Positions 19,337 through 28,802 of a DNA stretch of 64,000 nt are shown piece after piece. The position numbers were made by a program, and so were the translations under genes. The DNA is from an uncultured Sphingomonas sp. (GTDB lineage Bacteria > Pseudomonadota > Alphaproteobacteria > Sphingomonadales > Sphingomonadaceae): NCBI RefSeq assembly GCF_913774285.1, contig NZ_CAJYHX010000019.1:148917-212916 (forward strand), given 5' to 3'. Position 1 is the first letter of the stretch; the number at the start of each line of letters is the position of its first letter. The notes under the pieces are model-generated. The model was not told where the DNA came from. It searched no databases and saw only the letters and a program-made list of their open reading frames with translations.

Positions 19337-19559
19337 GCCGAGTCGACGTTGAGCGCGGCGAGCAATGCGGTCCCCGTCGCCATGCCATCCCCCCACATCC
19401 TTGATACTAGCAAGGAAGCCGGAATGGTTCTTCGCGTTCCCGACTTTGTGCCGGTTCGGTGTGCTCTGCCGCGGTACTGGGTCAGTGATCGGTTCTGGGT
19501 CAGCAAGCGTTGCTTTCTTCTGTTGCGCCCGCGCCCGCATGATCGCAGTCTTTCGCGCC

Positions 19560-21737
19560 ATGGCCCGTCCCGCCGCTGCGGCCCCGTTCCTGGGGCTTCC
19601 AAGCCTTCACATGGGGGGCTGGTTGCGATTCCCCAAGGGACCTCCCGGCATCTGGGGGATGGTAGAACGCTGGCTGGAGGCCGAGCGCGGGCAGTTGCCC
19701 CTCTGGGTGCCGATCGCCTTTGGCGGCGGGATCGCTGGCTGGTTTCTGCTGTCCGGGCCGCAGCAATGGATTGGCTTCGTCGTCGCGGCGCTGGGTGCGG
19801 CCGGGGTCGGCGCCGTGCTTCCCGGGCGGAGCGGACGGGCGCTGCTGGTGGGCGGGCTGCTGGTTGCCGCCGGCTGCGGGGCGATCTGGTGGCGCGCGGC
19901 GCATCTCGCCGCGCCGGTGCTGGCACGGCCGCAGGTGGCGCGCTTTGATGCCGCGGTGCTGCGTATCGAGTCGCGCCCGGCACGCGGCCTGGTGCGGCTG
20001 GTTCTCGCGCCGGTGCGCCGCGCCGATCTGCCGCCGCGGCTTCGGGTGAATGTCGACGCCGCGGCGGTGCCCGCAGGGCTAGCGGCGGGCGCACTGGTGG
20101 CGTTGCGGGCGCGGCTCGTCCCGCCACCCGGGCCATCGGTGCCCGGCGCCTATGATTTCCGGCGGGTCGCCTGGTTCGACGGGATCGGCGCCACCGGCAA
20201 GGCGCTCGACCGGGTGACGCTGCTCCGCGCGCCGCCGCGCCGCGGGCAGGACCTGCGCGCGGCCCTCTCCGCCCATATCGAGTCGCGCCTGCCGGGTAGT
20301 GCCGGCGGCATCGCCAGCGCGCTGGCCACGGGCGACGAGGGCGCGATTTCCGAGGACGACAGCGAAGCCATGCGGCGCGCGGGGCTCGCTCACCTCCTCT
20401 CGGTAAGCGGCCTCCACGTTACCGCCGTCACCGGCGCGGCGATGCTGGTGGTCCTGCGGCTGCTGGCGCTGAGCCCGTGGCTGGCGCTGCGGGTGCGGTT
20501 GCCGCTGGTCGCGGCGGGGGCAGGGGCCCTCGCCGCGATCGGCTATACCTGGCTCACCGGCGGGCAGGTGCCGACGATCCGCTCCTGCGTCGCCGCGTTG
20601 CTGGTGCTGGTCGCGCTGAGCCTGGGGCGCGAAGCGCTGACGCTGCGGCTGGTGGCGGCGGGCGCGATGGTGGTGCTCCTCCTGTGGCCGGAGTCGATCG
20701 CTGGCCCCAGCTTCCAGCTGAGCTTCACCGCGGTCGCCGCGATCGTAGCGCTGCACGAGAGCCCGCATATGCGCCGCTGGTTCGAGGCGCGCGAAGAGGG
20801 GCTTGCCCGGCGCGTCGCGCGGGGGGCGGGATCGCTGCTGCTCACCGGCTTGGTGGTCGAGCTGGCGCTGATGCCGATCGGACTGTTCCATTTCCACAAG
20901 GGCGGGCTCTATGGCGCGATGGCGAACATTGTCGCGATCCCGCTCACGACTTTTATCGTGATGCCGCTGGAGGCACTGGCGCTGGTTGGAGACGTGGTCG
21001 GGGTTGGGGCGCCCTTTTGGTGGCTCACCGGCAAGGCGATGGCGCTGCTGCTGTGGATCGCGCACAGCGTGGCGAGCGCGCCCGGATCGGTCGCCGTGCT
21101 GCCGGTGGTGCCGGCGGCGGCCTTCGCCTTGATGGTGCTCGGCGGGTTGTGGCTCGGCCTGTGGCGGACGCGCGTGCGTATCGCTGGACTGGCGCCGCTG
21201 CTTGTAGGGGCTTCCTGGTCGCTGGCGACACCCGGCCCGGACCTGCTGGTTACCGGGGACGGGCGGCATGTCGCGCTGCGCATGGACGACGGTAGCCTGG
21301 CGCTGCTCCGCGACCGCGCTGGCGACTTCACCCGCCAGGTGCTGGGCGAGAATGGCGGGGTCGAGGCCGATGCGCTGGCGGCGCTCGCCGAACGCCCCGA
21401 TGCGCGGTGCAGCCGCGACCTGTGCGTGACCGAGGTGGTACAGGGCGGCCGGCGCTGGCGCGTGGCGGCCACCCGCAGCGTCTATCCGGTAGCGTGGCGC
21501 GAACTCGTCGCGACCTGCGCATCGAGCGACATCGTCGTCAGCGAGCGGCGGTTGCCGCGCGCCTGCCATCCCCGCTGGCTGCGGCTCGATCGGCGGGCGC
21601 TCGACAGCACCGGCGGGGTTGCGGTCACATTCGCGAGCGGCACGGTTCGCACCGTTCACACGGGCGCGCTCCAGCCATGGCTTGACCCACCCACCGTCCA
21701 GCCCCCATTCAGCGCGGCGAAGGGAAATCGACAATGA
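19560..21737 (+). CDS. comEC: ComEC/Rec2-family DNA-uptake channel protein
   Basis: A ~725-residue polytopic membrane protein that in competent bacteria carries single-stranded DNA across the inner membrane. Order: N-terminal helices and DUF4131 region (~45-230), competence domain (~265-540; LLSVSGLHVTAVTG, TWLTGGQVPTIRS, PSFQLSFTAVAAI, MPIGLFHFHKGGLYG), more helices, and a C-terminal region (~580-725) at the position of the metallo-beta-lactamase domain. That last region has no H-x-H-x-D-H motif, so the nuclease-like centre is lost. The start is uncertain: ATG 19560 is preferred, ATG 19539 and ATG 19659 are possible and none has a clear ribosome site. The stop overlaps the next ATG (ATGA). 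Confidence 0.9.
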   Translation: MARPAAAAPFLGLPSLHMGGWLRFPKGPPGIWGMVERWLEAERGQLPLWVPIAFGGGIAGWFLLSGPQQWIGFVVAALGAAGVGAVLPGRSGRALLVGGLLVAAGCGAIWWRAAHLAAPVLARPQVARFDAAVLRIESRPARGLVRLVLAPVRRADLPPRLRVNVDAAAVPAGLAAGALVALRARLVPPPGPSVPGAYDFRRVAWFDGIGATGKALDRVTLLRAPPRRGQDLRAALSAHIESRLPGSAGGIASALATGDEGAISEDDSEAMRRAGLAHLLSVSGLHVTAVTGAAMLVVLRLLALSPWLALRVRLPLVAAGAGALAAIGYTWLTGGQVPTIRSCVAALLVLVALSLGREALTLRLVAAGAMVVLLLWPESIAGPSFQLSFTAVAAIVALHESPHMRRWFEAREEGLARRVARGAGSLLLTGLVVELALMPIGLFHFHKGGLYGAMANIVAIPLTTFIVMPLEALALVGDVVGVGAPFWWLTGKAMALLLWIAHSVASAPGSVAVLPVVPAAAFALMVLGGLWLGLWRTRVRIAGLAPLLVGASWSLATPGPDLLVTGDGRHVALRMDDGSLALLRDRAGDFTRQVLGENGGVEADALAALAERPDARCSRDLCVTEVVQGGRRWRVAATRSVYPVAWRELVATCASSDIVVSERRLPRACHPRWLRLDRRALDSTGGVAVTFASGTVRTVHTGALQPWLDPPTVQPPFSAAKGNRQ

Positions 21738-22594
21738 TCCGGATTCTGCTTGCCGTCTCGGCACTTGGCCTTTCGTCCCCGGCGCTGGCACAGGGCACCG
21801 ACTGGGCCAAGACCCGCGCCGAGTGGAACCAGCCCATGGCGCCGTTCCGGATCCTCGGGAACGTCCACTATGTCGGCACGGCAGGGATCTCCGCCTATCT
21901 GATTACCAGCCCGCAGGGGCACATCCTGATCGACGGCGGCATGCCCGAAAGCGCACCGCTGATCGCCGCGAACATCGAAAAGCTGGGCTTCAAGCTCACC
22001 GACGTGAAGATCCTGCTGATCAACCACGCGCATTGGGATCACGAGGGCGGATTGGCCGAGCTCAAGCGGCGCACCGGCGCGCGACTGCTGGCGAGCGCGG
22101 CCGACACGCCGGCGCTGGAGGCCGGCAAATCCGACTATCGCCCGGACATCGGCATCGCGGCGCCGCCGGTGAAGGTCGACGGTCAGCTGAAGGACGGCGA
22201 GGAGATCCGGCTGGGCACCAACACGCTGGTCGCGCATCTGACGCCGGGGCACACCAAGGGCTGCACCAGCTTCACCATGCAGGTGCCCTCGGGCGGGGAC
22301 AGCCTGACGGTGCTGTTCGCCTGCAGCCTCAGCGTCGCCGATCAGCCGCTGACGCCGGGCCATGGCTATGACGCCGCACCCGCCGACTTCCGCGCCACCT
22401 TTGCCAAGCTGCGCGCGACCCAGGCGGACGTGTTCCTCAGCTTCCACGCCGAGCAGTTCGACCTGGCCGCCAAGCGCGCCAAGCAGGTGGCGGGCGATGC
22501 CGAGGCGTTCGTCGATCCGGGGGAATTGGCGCGTCGGTTGGACGCAGCGCAGAAGGCGTTCGAGGCTGCGGCAAAGGCCGGGGGGGCGAACTAG
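21734..22594 (+). CDS. Subclass B3 metallo-beta-lactamase-fold hydrolase
   Basis: A 286-residue periplasmic zinc hydrolase: signal peptide cleaved after SPALAQ (~20), then the alpha-beta-beta-alpha fold. The B3 ligand set is complete: H98-A-H100-W-D102-H103 for the motif, H173 in TPGHTKG and H238 in FHAEQF. Subclass B3 enzymes hydrolyse beta-lactams including carbapenems, and chromosomal copies are common in sphingomonads. True beta-lactamase activity cannot be read from motifs alone. Its ATG overlaps the comEC stop by four bases, so it is translationally coupled to comEC, an unusual pairing given that ComEC's own MBL-like domain lacks metal ligands. Confidence 0.88.
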   Translation: MIRILLAVSALGLSSPALAQGTDWAKTRAEWNQPMAPFRILGNVHYVGTAGISAYLITSPQGHILIDGGMPESAPLIAANIEKLGFKLTDVKILLINHAHWDHEGGLAELKRRTGARLLASAADTPALEAGKSDYRPDIGIAAPPVKVDGQLKDGEEIRLGTNTLVAHLTPGHTKGCTSFTMQVPSGGDSLTVLFACSLSVADQPLTPGHGYDAAPADFRATFAKLRATQADVFLSFHAEQFDLAAKRAKQVAGDAEAFVDPGELARRLDAAQKAFEAAAKAGGAN

Positions 22595-23204
22595 GGCGTC
22601 GACGTCTGTGCCGGTTGCCATCATCGGGATGCGGTGCGGCGGCCCAGCGATCTGGTCGGCAGGGCGCTTGTCCGCAGGGGCTGCGCGGACACTCGCGCAC
22701 CGGCAAGGCGGTGGCGGGGCGCTCAGGCCGTACCACGCAGGAGGTGTCGTCCGGCACGCGGCGACCATAGCCGCGTGGGACGTCGCGCTGCTTGTCGAGC
22801 AGCAGTAGCACGATCGCGCGCCATTCGATCCGGCGCGATCATGGCCGCTCCTGCCGAAGCGGTGTCGAGTCTGGCCGAACTAGGGATAGGCTTGTGTTCG
22901 CCTGCATCCTCGGTCGCTTGCTGCAAATCGACAACGCTCTTCTGCCCGACCGGCAAGGGTGGTTGTCGGATGCGCGCGTGCCCTCAGCGCCCCGATCGAA
23001 TCCCTCAGGCGCAGGTCAGGCGGTTATGGCAGGATGGGGCGAGGCCGAGGGTATATGCGCAGGCGGCCCCGGTCCCACCCGTTGACAACGCTACCACGCG
23101 AACCGGCAAAGAACGCCGCATTGTCACGCGCTCGCCCGTCGACGGCGCTGCCCCTCTTGCGAGGGCATGGGAACCCAGCCGCGCACCCTCTCTGCCTGCA
23201 CGAT
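22595..23204. other. Intergenic region without supported gene
   Basis: About 610 bases between convergent genes. Open frames exist on both strands (for example 22634-23254 plus, 22437-22811 minus) but they are Arg/Pro-rich, lack ribosome sites and match nothing I recognise. The minus-strand frame around 22640-22811 shows a Cys-containing stretch (VPDDTSCVVRPER) that could be a decayed small secreted protein; I cannot support it as a gene. Confidence 0.45.
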
Positions 23205-24173
23205 CTAGGGCGCCTGCCTGGAAACTTGCGCCTGCTCCTCGGACTTCGCCTTGACGATGCTCCGCGTGATCCGACCTTGCGTGATGCCCGCGAATTCCGT
23301 GTCGCGCTGGGCATAGAGGCCCCGCAGATAGCCGCGGTCGAAGGCCGTCATTTCCACCGGTGCGGGACCGGAACCTGCATCGAACAGCGAGAGAATGGTT
23401 TCGGGGCTGCCCGCGCGCGGTGGGTGCACCCCACCGAGCGCCCGCATCGCGACATAATCGCCAATCTGGCTGGGCGCCTTGCCGACGACGGCAGCGCGCT
23501 CGATCAACACGATGGCGGCTAGCGTGTCGCGGCGGATGGAAGGCGCGATTCGCGTTGCGATCGGGATCCTCAAAATCCCGTCGGGACCGATGGGTTGCCC
23601 GTCCGCGCCGCGAACCTCGCTGTTGCTCCATGCTCGCACCGGTCCCGGTTCGCGCACGATCTCCCGGATTTCGCTGGGCGAGCGATCCCCGAAGACCCAC
23701 CATTTGCGCCGGACCAACGCGGCGACCTGGTCGCCAACGCCGTCGACGAACAGCACATACACGTTTGGCGTGCAGCGATCACCGGCGAGCTTCAGCCCGG
23801 CCAGTTCGGCGTCCAGTGCCAGCCGATAGCCGATATGCTCTAGCGTTCGCCGGGGAAGCCCGGCGGTTCCGAAGCAGACGGAGACGTTGAAGCGCGGCAG
23901 CGGCCCATCCGACACATAGGGGGTGATCGCGCGGGACAGCGACTTGATCGCTTCCTTGGGCGGAAGCGGCCGTCCGGTAACGATGATCGGGTCCGCGGAG
24001 GGTCCCGCGGCGTGCGTGACGACGGCGCCCGATGCGGGAGCGCTCTGCGGTGCGGTGGGCGCCTGTTGTACGGTAGCAGTCCGTTCAGCAGGAGAACGCT
24101 GCTGTGCGGCGGCTGTACCGCAGGCCAACAGGTCCACCGCCACCGCGATCATCGCCCAACGAACCGAATCCAT
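23205..24173 (-). CDS. Secreted protein of unknown function
   Basis: A 322-residue exported protein. The signal peptide has its hydrophobic core at residues 7-18 and cleavage near GTAAAQ. A Pro/Ala/Thr-rich linker follows to about 65, then DPIIVTGRPL and a mixed alpha/beta body with Cys pairs (VCFGTAG, GDRCTPNVYVLFVDG). I recognise it as a type of sphingomonad hypothetical periplasmic protein but no named domain. I chose ATG 24173 because GGAGGG lies six to eight bases upstream; the frame start at 24212 has none and would bury the signal peptide. It appears monocistronic, with lexA located behind it on the same strand. Confidence 0.72.
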   Translation of the reverse strand: MDSVRWAMIAVAVDLLACGTAAAQQRSPAERTATVQQAPTAPQSAPASGAVVTHAAGPSADPIIVTGRPLPPKEAIKSLSRAITPYVSDGPLPRFNVSVCFGTAGLPRRTLEHIGYRLALDAELAGLKLAGDRCTPNVYVLFVDGVGDQVAALVRRKWWVFGDRSPSEIREIVREPGPVRAWSNSEVRGADGQPIGPDGILRIPIATRIAPSIRRDTLAAIVLIERAAVVGKAPSQIGDYVAMRALGGVHPPRAGSPETILSLFDAGSGPAPVEMTAFDRGYLRGLYAQRDTEFAGITQGRITRSIVKAKSEEQAQVSRQAP

Positions 24174-24333
24174 CGCGCCGCCCTCCAGCAATTTCGCCCG
24201 AAGACATGCCACAATTTGCGGCGGCTATGAACAAGATTGCATTGGCACCAAGATACGTGCAGGCTTCAGCCAAGATTAGAAACGGCAGGGCGGGCCGCTG
24301 ATGCGATCTCCGCCCCTAGACGCACACCGGAGA

Positions 24334-25011
24334 TCAGTAGCGCCGAAGCAGTCCCGCCAATCGCCCCTGTACGCGCACCTGATCCGGGCGGTAGCGTTGC
24401 GGTGTATAATCACGGTTCGCCGGATCGAGCCGGACCATTGCGCCTTCCTTGCGGAAATACTTCAGCGTCGCCTCGGCATCGTCGATCAGCGCGACGACGA
24501 TCTCGCCGTCCCGCGCGGTCTCGGTGCGGCGGATCAGCGCATAGTCGCCGTCTAGGATGCCCGCCTCGACCATCGAGTCACCCGCCACTTCGAGCGCATA
24601 ATGTTCTCCAGCGCCGAGCAACGCGGCGGGGACCGGGAGCATGGTCGAGCCTTCGAGCGCCTCGATCGGCGTACCCGCGGCGATGCGGCCGTGCAGCGGG
24701 ATCTCCACCACGTCGTTGGCCGGGGTGGGGAGCGCGGCCGGGGCGGCGGTGGTGCTCGCCGACTTGGGCGCCTTGGCCGCCGGCTTGCGCTCGCCGCGTT
24801 CGGGCATGCGCAGCACCTCCAGCGCGCGGGCGCGGTTGGGCAGGCGGCGGATGAACTCGCGTTCCTCCAGCGCGCTGATCAGGCGGTGCACGCCCGACTT
24901 CGACTTGAGATCAAGCGCCTCCTTCATTTCCTCGAACGAGGGCGATACGCCCGTCTCGGCAAGACGGTCGGAAATGAAGCAGATCAGCTCGTGCTGCTTG
25001 CGCGTGAGCAT
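24334..25011 (-). CDS. lexA: SOS repressor LexA
   Basis: A 225-residue repressor-protease. The N-terminal winged helix (1-66; [28 protein letters not shown]) binds SOS boxes. A long Ala/Pro/Lys-rich linker (70-100) is followed by the S24 self-cleavage domain: scissile A112-G113, nucleophile Ser146 in GDSM and general base Lys184 in ATLKYF. The ATG at 25011 has GGAGG six bases upstream. An SOS box lies 18 bases upstream of the start, so it is autoregulated. It follows moeA by 58 bases on the same strand but has its own control region. Confidence 0.96.
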   Translation of the reverse strand: MLTRKQHELICFISDRLAETGVSPSFEEMKEALDLKSKSGVHRLISALEEREFIRRLPNRARALEVLRMPERGERKPAAKAPKSASTTAAPAALPTPANDVVEIPLHGRIAAGTPIEALEGSTMLPVPAALLGAGEHYALEVAGDSMVEAGILDGDYALIRRTETARDGEIVVALIDDAEATLKYFRKEGAMVRLDPANRDYTPQRYRPDQVRVQGRLAGLLRRY

Positions 25012-25029
25012 CCAATCCTCCGGGGTCCA

Positions 25030-25044
25030 GAACAGACTGGGAAC
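25030..25044. promoter_or_regulatory. LexA (SOS) box GAAC-N7-GAAC upstream of lexA
   Basis: Exact match to the alphaproteobacterial SOS operator GTTC-N7-GTTC (reverse complement GAAC-N7-GAAC): GAAC at 25030-25033 and 25041-25044. It sits in the 58-base gap between moeA and lexA, 18 bases from the lexA ATG. A further GTTC at 25056-25059 makes an imperfect second half-site on the far side. Confidence 0.88.
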
Positions 25045-25069
25045 GTTTATGCAATGTTCCGAGGCGCTG

Positions 25070-26251
25070 TCAAGCGATGTCGAGGATTTCCACCGAGTCG
25101 GAGCTATTTGCGGCTGGCGCATGGGGCGGACGCACGATCAGGCAGGTGCTGCGGGCGAGCGTGCGGAGCATCGAGCTGTCCTGGATTGCCGAGGCATGGA
25201 CGCGCCCGTCGATCAGTGCGGCGCGCAGGTAATCGGTGCGCGGACCATTGGCCGGGAGCGGCTCGCCGAGGATCGCGGTGCGCCCCTGCGGGAACGGATC
25301 GGCGGCGCCGGAACGGTGCGCGATCAAGGGCTTGGCGAAGAGCAGCGCGGTGACGAACACCGATACCGGATTGCCCGGCAGGCCCAGTACGACCATGTCG
25401 CCGCGCTTGCCGGCCATCATCGGCTTGCCCGGGCGGAGCGCGATCCGCCAGAAGTCGATGGTCGCGCCGGCGGCTTCCAGTGCGGGCCGGACCAGGTCGT
25501 GATCGCCCACCGAGGCACCGCCGCTCGTGATCAGCAGGTCGGCCTCGACGGTGGCGAAGGCGTGGGTGAGGGCGCCCAGATCGTCGGGCAGGATGCCGAG
25601 ATCGACGATCTCGACCGGCAGATCGGCGAGCTGCGCGGCGAGCATGGTGCGGTTCGATTCGGGCAGCTGGGCGGGCCCCACAGGCGCGCCCGGTGCGACC
25701 AGCTCGTCGCCGGTTGCGGCGATCGCGACGCGGACCTTGCGCCGGACGGGCAGGGTGGCATGGCCGCCGATCGCCGCCAGCGCGATCCGGGCGGGGGTGA
25801 GCCGCTCGCCCGCCGCTATCAGCGCGTCGCCCTGCGCGAAGTCGAGCCCGCGGCGGCGGGTGTTGCGACCCAGATAGGGCGGGCCCTCGCCATCTAGGCG
25901 CAACTGCTCGCCGTCGCGCGCTGCCTCTTCCTGGACGAGCACCGTGTCCGCGCCCGCGGGCATCGGCGCGCCGGTGAAGATCCGCACCGCTTCTCCCGGC
26001 GCGACCGTGCCTGCGAAGCCCGAGCCCGCCGCACTCTCGCCGATCACGGCCCAAGGTCCGGGCAGGTCGGCGAAGCGGATCGCATAGCCGTCCATCGCCG
26101 AGAGGTCGGTCTCGGGCTGGGTGCGGCGCGCGATCACCGGCTCGGCGGCCCAGCGGCCGACGGCGTCCGCCAAGGGGACCGTCTCGAGGGGCGTGGGGCC
26201 GGCAAGAGCGAGCAGCCGCGCTTGGGCCTCGGCAATGGGAAGAAGTGCCAT
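25070..26251 (-). CDS. moeA: Molybdopterin molybdotransferase MoeA
   Basis: A 393-residue cytoplasmic enzyme that inserts molybdate into adenylylated molybdopterin, the last step of molybdenum cofactor synthesis. Domains I/II carry DLSAMDGYA and [13 protein letters not shown]; domain III (~175-320, MoCF-biosynthesis fold) has [28 protein letters not shown] and LGLPGNPVS; domain IV follows to the C-terminus. Length is normal. The start is the ATG at 26251; long upstream extension of the frame is a shadow of the PilZ gene. No other molybdenum cofactor gene is in the window. The PilZ gene lies 41 bases upstream on the same strand. Confidence 0.95.
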   Translation of the reverse strand: MALLPIAEAQARLLALAGPTPLETVPLADAVGRWAAEPVIARRTQPETDLSAMDGYAIRFADLPGPWAVIGESAAGSGFAGTVAPGEAVRIFTGAPMPAGADTVLVQEEAARDGEQLRLDGEGPPYLGRNTRRRGLDFAQGDALIAAGERLTPARIALAAIGGHATLPVRRKVRVAIAATGDELVAPGAPVGPAQLPESNRTMLAAQLADLPVEIVDLGILPDDLGALTHAFATVEADLLITSGGASVGDHDLVRPALEAAGATIDFWRIALRPGKPMMAGKRGDMVVLGLPGNPVSVFVTALLFAKPLIAHRSGAADPFPQGRTAILGEPLPANGPRTDYLRAALIDGRVHASAIQDSSMLRTLARSTCLIVRPPHAPAANSSDSVEILDIA

Positions 26252-26292
26252 CTCGTCCGATTGAGCGCGGCGGCGCGGCGATGCAAGCGGCT

Positions 26293-27264
26293 TCAGCCGG
26301 TGCGGCGGCTCGCGGTGAGCAGGCGCAGGTCGCTGTCGCGCAGCGGCATGCGGAATTCGGCGAGCGTCCGGCCGTGCCGCGCCCGCAGCACCCGTGCCGG
26401 ACCGCCGCCGATCTCCGGGAGCGCCACCCATAATGCCGCCCCCGGCGCAAAGGCCTGGCGCGCCTCGAACTCGACCTGCTGAGCGGTGAGCGCATGGATC
26501 CGGCAGTTCCACCAGCCCACGCCCTCCCGCACCCGGCCGGGAAGGTCGAGCCGGAGCGCCAGCTTGTCCTGCAGCAGCCCGTCTGCATCGCTCCCGCCGG
26601 CCTGGGGGGCGGGGGCCTGCTGGATGCCGCGCAGCCAGGGGAACAAAGTCTGCCAGCCCAGCTCCTCGGCGAAGAAGATGCCGGCGGTCTCGCCCGCGAT
26701 CCAGCGCACCGTGCCTTCCAGCGGACGCAGTCCGTCGAACGTCAGCTGCACCGCCTCGTCGACGGCGAGCCCGCGCGCCTCGACGCCGACGCCGCCTTGC
26801 GAGATGTCGCGGGTGCGGAGCTGCTCGACGTCGCCGCCGCGATGCACGCCGACGGTGTGGCGCAGCTCGATGCGCGGCAGGCGGCGGCGCTCGGCGGTGG
26901 CGCGGGCGAGGTTGCGCGCGACCATCCCCAGCACGTCCACCGGCGCGTCGAAGGCGAGTCCCGCCTCGTTGCCGTCGGACCAGAGCGTGCGGCCGATCAG
27001 CGGCTCGGCAGACCCGAGGTGCAGCCGGATCGGCATCGCCTCGGCCAGCGCGCGCTCGACGCGCAGACGGGCGCCGGCGCGGCCGATCCAGTGGATGCCG
27101 CAGTCGAGCAGTTCGCCATCCCAGGCGAGTTGGCCTGCATCGAGCCCGTCCGCCGCCGCGGCGCTGGGCGCGCGCGGTGCAGGCAGGTCGTGCGTCAGGC
27201 TGAAGATCGTCGCGGACGTTCGCCCCGAATCCATGCTGTCGTTCCGTCCCAAGGAGGACAGCAT
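26293..27264 (-). CDS. PilZ-domain protein (two or three PilZ-like modules)
   Basis: A 323-residue soluble protein. The central module (~130-215) has the PilZ signature for cyclic di-GMP binding: an R-x-x-R-like RRRLPRIE followed ~30 residues on by DISQGGVGVE. An N-terminal module (~45-120) and a C-terminal module (~235-315) look like degenerate PilZ barrels without the arginine motif. Likely a c-di-GMP-responsive effector, target unknown. Start at 27264 or ATG 27234 (M11); neither has a strong ribosome site. Downstream moeA is probably an accidental neighbour rather than a functional partner. Confidence 0.78.
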   Translation of the reverse strand: MLSSLGRNDSMDSGRTSATIFSLTHDLPAPRAPSAAAADGLDAGQLAWDGELLDCGIHWIGRAGARLRVERALAEAMPIRLHLGSAEPLIGRTLWSDGNEAGLAFDAPVDVLGMVARNLARATAERRRLPRIELRHTVGVHRGGDVEQLRTRDISQGGVGVEARGLAVDEAVQLTFDGLRPLEGTVRWIAGETAGIFFAEELGWQTLFPWLRGIQQAPAPQAGGSDADGLLQDKLALRLDLPGRVREGVGWWNCRIHALTAQQVEFEARQAFAPGAALWVALPEIGGGPARVLRARHGRTLAEFRMPLRDSDLRLLTASRRTG

Positions 27265-27325
27265 GCAGGCCGGGCACTGAAACCGCGGTTAAGCGGCAGG
27301 GTTGCGAAAAGCCTAACGCCGGGCG

Positions 27326-28741
27326 TCAGGCGTCGCGCAGCCCCACGCCCATCGCGGCGCGCGCCTGCTCGGATTCCGAGGAGACTACCGGATAGGCGCA
27401 ATAGTCCGCCGCATAATAGGCGCTGGGCCGGTGGTTGCCCGACCAGCCGACGCCGCCGAACGGGGCCGCCGAGGAGGCGCCGTTGGTCGGCTTGTTCCAG
27501 TTGACGATGCCGGCGCGGATGTTGGCCCAGAACTGGTCGTAGAGCCGCGGATCCTGGCTCACCAGGCTGGCGGATAGGCCGTAGCGGGTATCGTTGGCCT
27601 CGGCGATCGCGTCCTCGAAGCTCGTCTTGCGGAACACCTGGAGGATCGGGCCGAACAGCTCGACATCCACCTTTTCGCGCGCCTCGGTCATGTCGACCAC
27701 GCCGGGGGTGAGGAAGGGGCGGTTCTCGATCAGCCGCTCCATGTGGCGCAGCGGACGGCCGCCCATGGTGGAGAGCGTGAGAAAGCTCTCGGTCAGCATG
27801 TCGGCGGTGTTGTTGTCGATTACGGGGCCCATGAAGGGCTGGGGATCGGCATGCGGTTCGCCGATGATCAGCCGGCCGATCAGCTTGTTGAGCTCGGCCA
27901 TCAGCGGCTCGAACAATTTCTCGTCGACGATCAGCCGGCGCGCGGCGGTGCAGCGCTGGCCGGCGGTGGTGAAGGCGGACTGCACCACCAGCACCGCGGC
28001 CGAATAGAGGTCCGGCGTATTCCACACGAGGATCGGGTTGTTGCCGCCCATCTCCAGCGCGAGGATCTTTTCGGGCCGCGCCGCGAACTGGCGGTTGAGC
28101 GCGATGCCGGTGTTGGCCGAGCCGGTGAAGAGGAGCCCGTCGATATCCGGGTGACTGGCCAGCGCCTTGCCCTGGTCGGGCCCGCCGATCAGCAGGCGGA
28201 TACAGCCTTCGGGAATACCGGCGGCGTGGAAGCACTCGACGAGGAAGGCGCCGCTGGCGGGCGTCTTTTCCGATGGCTTGAACACCACCGCGTTGCCGGC
28301 GAGCAGCGCGGGGACGATATGGCCGTTGGGCAGATGCGCCGGAAAGTTATAGGGGCCCAGCACCGCGAGCACGCCATGCGGCTTGTGGCGTAGCGCCAGC
28401 CGCGTGTTCATCGGCGCTTCGATCCGGCGCTGGCCGGTCCGCTCCGAATAGCTGGTGACCGAGATGTCGACCTTGGCGATCACCGTCTCGACCTCGGTGC
28501 GCGCTTCCCACAGCGGCTTGCCGGCCTCGCGGGCGAGCAGATCGGTAAAGGCATCGGCACGCTGCCGCACGACATTGGCGAAGCGGCGCAGCGCCTCGAT
28601 CCGCACGGCGAGCGGGCGCGCCGCCCAGGCGGCCCAGCTGGCGCGGGCGATGGCAACTTCGGTGTCCGCATCCCCGATCGGGTGGCGCCATAGCACGGCG
28701 CCGGTTGCGGGTTCGGTCGAAAGGAGTTCCTGGTCCGGCAT
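27326..28741 (-). CDS. astD: Succinylglutamate-semialdehyde dehydrogenase
   Basis: A 471-residue NAD(P)-dependent aldehyde dehydrogenase. It matches AstD, fourth enzyme of the arginine succinyltransferase pathway (succinylglutamate semialdehyde to succinylglutamate). Signatures: GPYNFPAHLPNGHI, LFTGSANTG, LEMGGNNP (catalytic Glu) and TTAGQRCTAARR (catalytic Cys near residue 265). The C-terminal NKPTNGASSAAPFGGVG with GNHRPSAYYAADYC is characteristic of AstD rather than general ALDHs. The other ast genes (A, B, C, E) are not in the window, so it may serve in a split pathway. Confidence 0.9.
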   Translation of the reverse strand: MPDQELLSTEPATGAVLWRHPIGDADTEVAIARASWAAWAARPLAVRIEALRRFANVVRQRADAFTDLLAREAGKPLWEARTEVETVIAKVDISVTSYSERTGQRRIEAPMNTRLALRHKPHGVLAVLGPYNFPAHLPNGHIVPALLAGNAVVFKPSEKTPASGAFLVECFHAAGIPEGCIRLLIGGPDQGKALASHPDIDGLLFTGSANTGIALNRQFAARPEKILALEMGGNNPILVWNTPDLYSAAVLVVQSAFTTAGQRCTAARRLIVDEKLFEPLMAELNKLIGRLIIGEPHADPQPFMGPVIDNNTADMLTESFLTLSTMGGRPLRHMERLIENRPFLTPGVVDMTEAREKVDVELFGPILQVFRKTSFEDAIAEANDTRYGLSASLVSQDPRLYDQFWANIRAGIVNWNKPTNGASSAAPFGGVGWSGNHRPSAYYAADYCAYPVVSSESEQARAAMGVGLRDA

Positions 28742-28802
28742 GGGCCTTCTGGTTTTCTGGTTCGTTGCCCCTGTTACGATCGCTTTGCCCGATTTCGCGG
28801 CG

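Noticed and set aside
20079..21791. 570-codon minus-strand frame opposite comEC
   Set aside because: Composition is Gln/Arg/His-rich and comEC is certain.
22634..23254. Possible plus-strand gene after the metallo-beta-lactamase
   Set aside because: No ribosome site, Arg-rich throughout, crosses into the secreted-protein gene's 3' end, no recognisable product.
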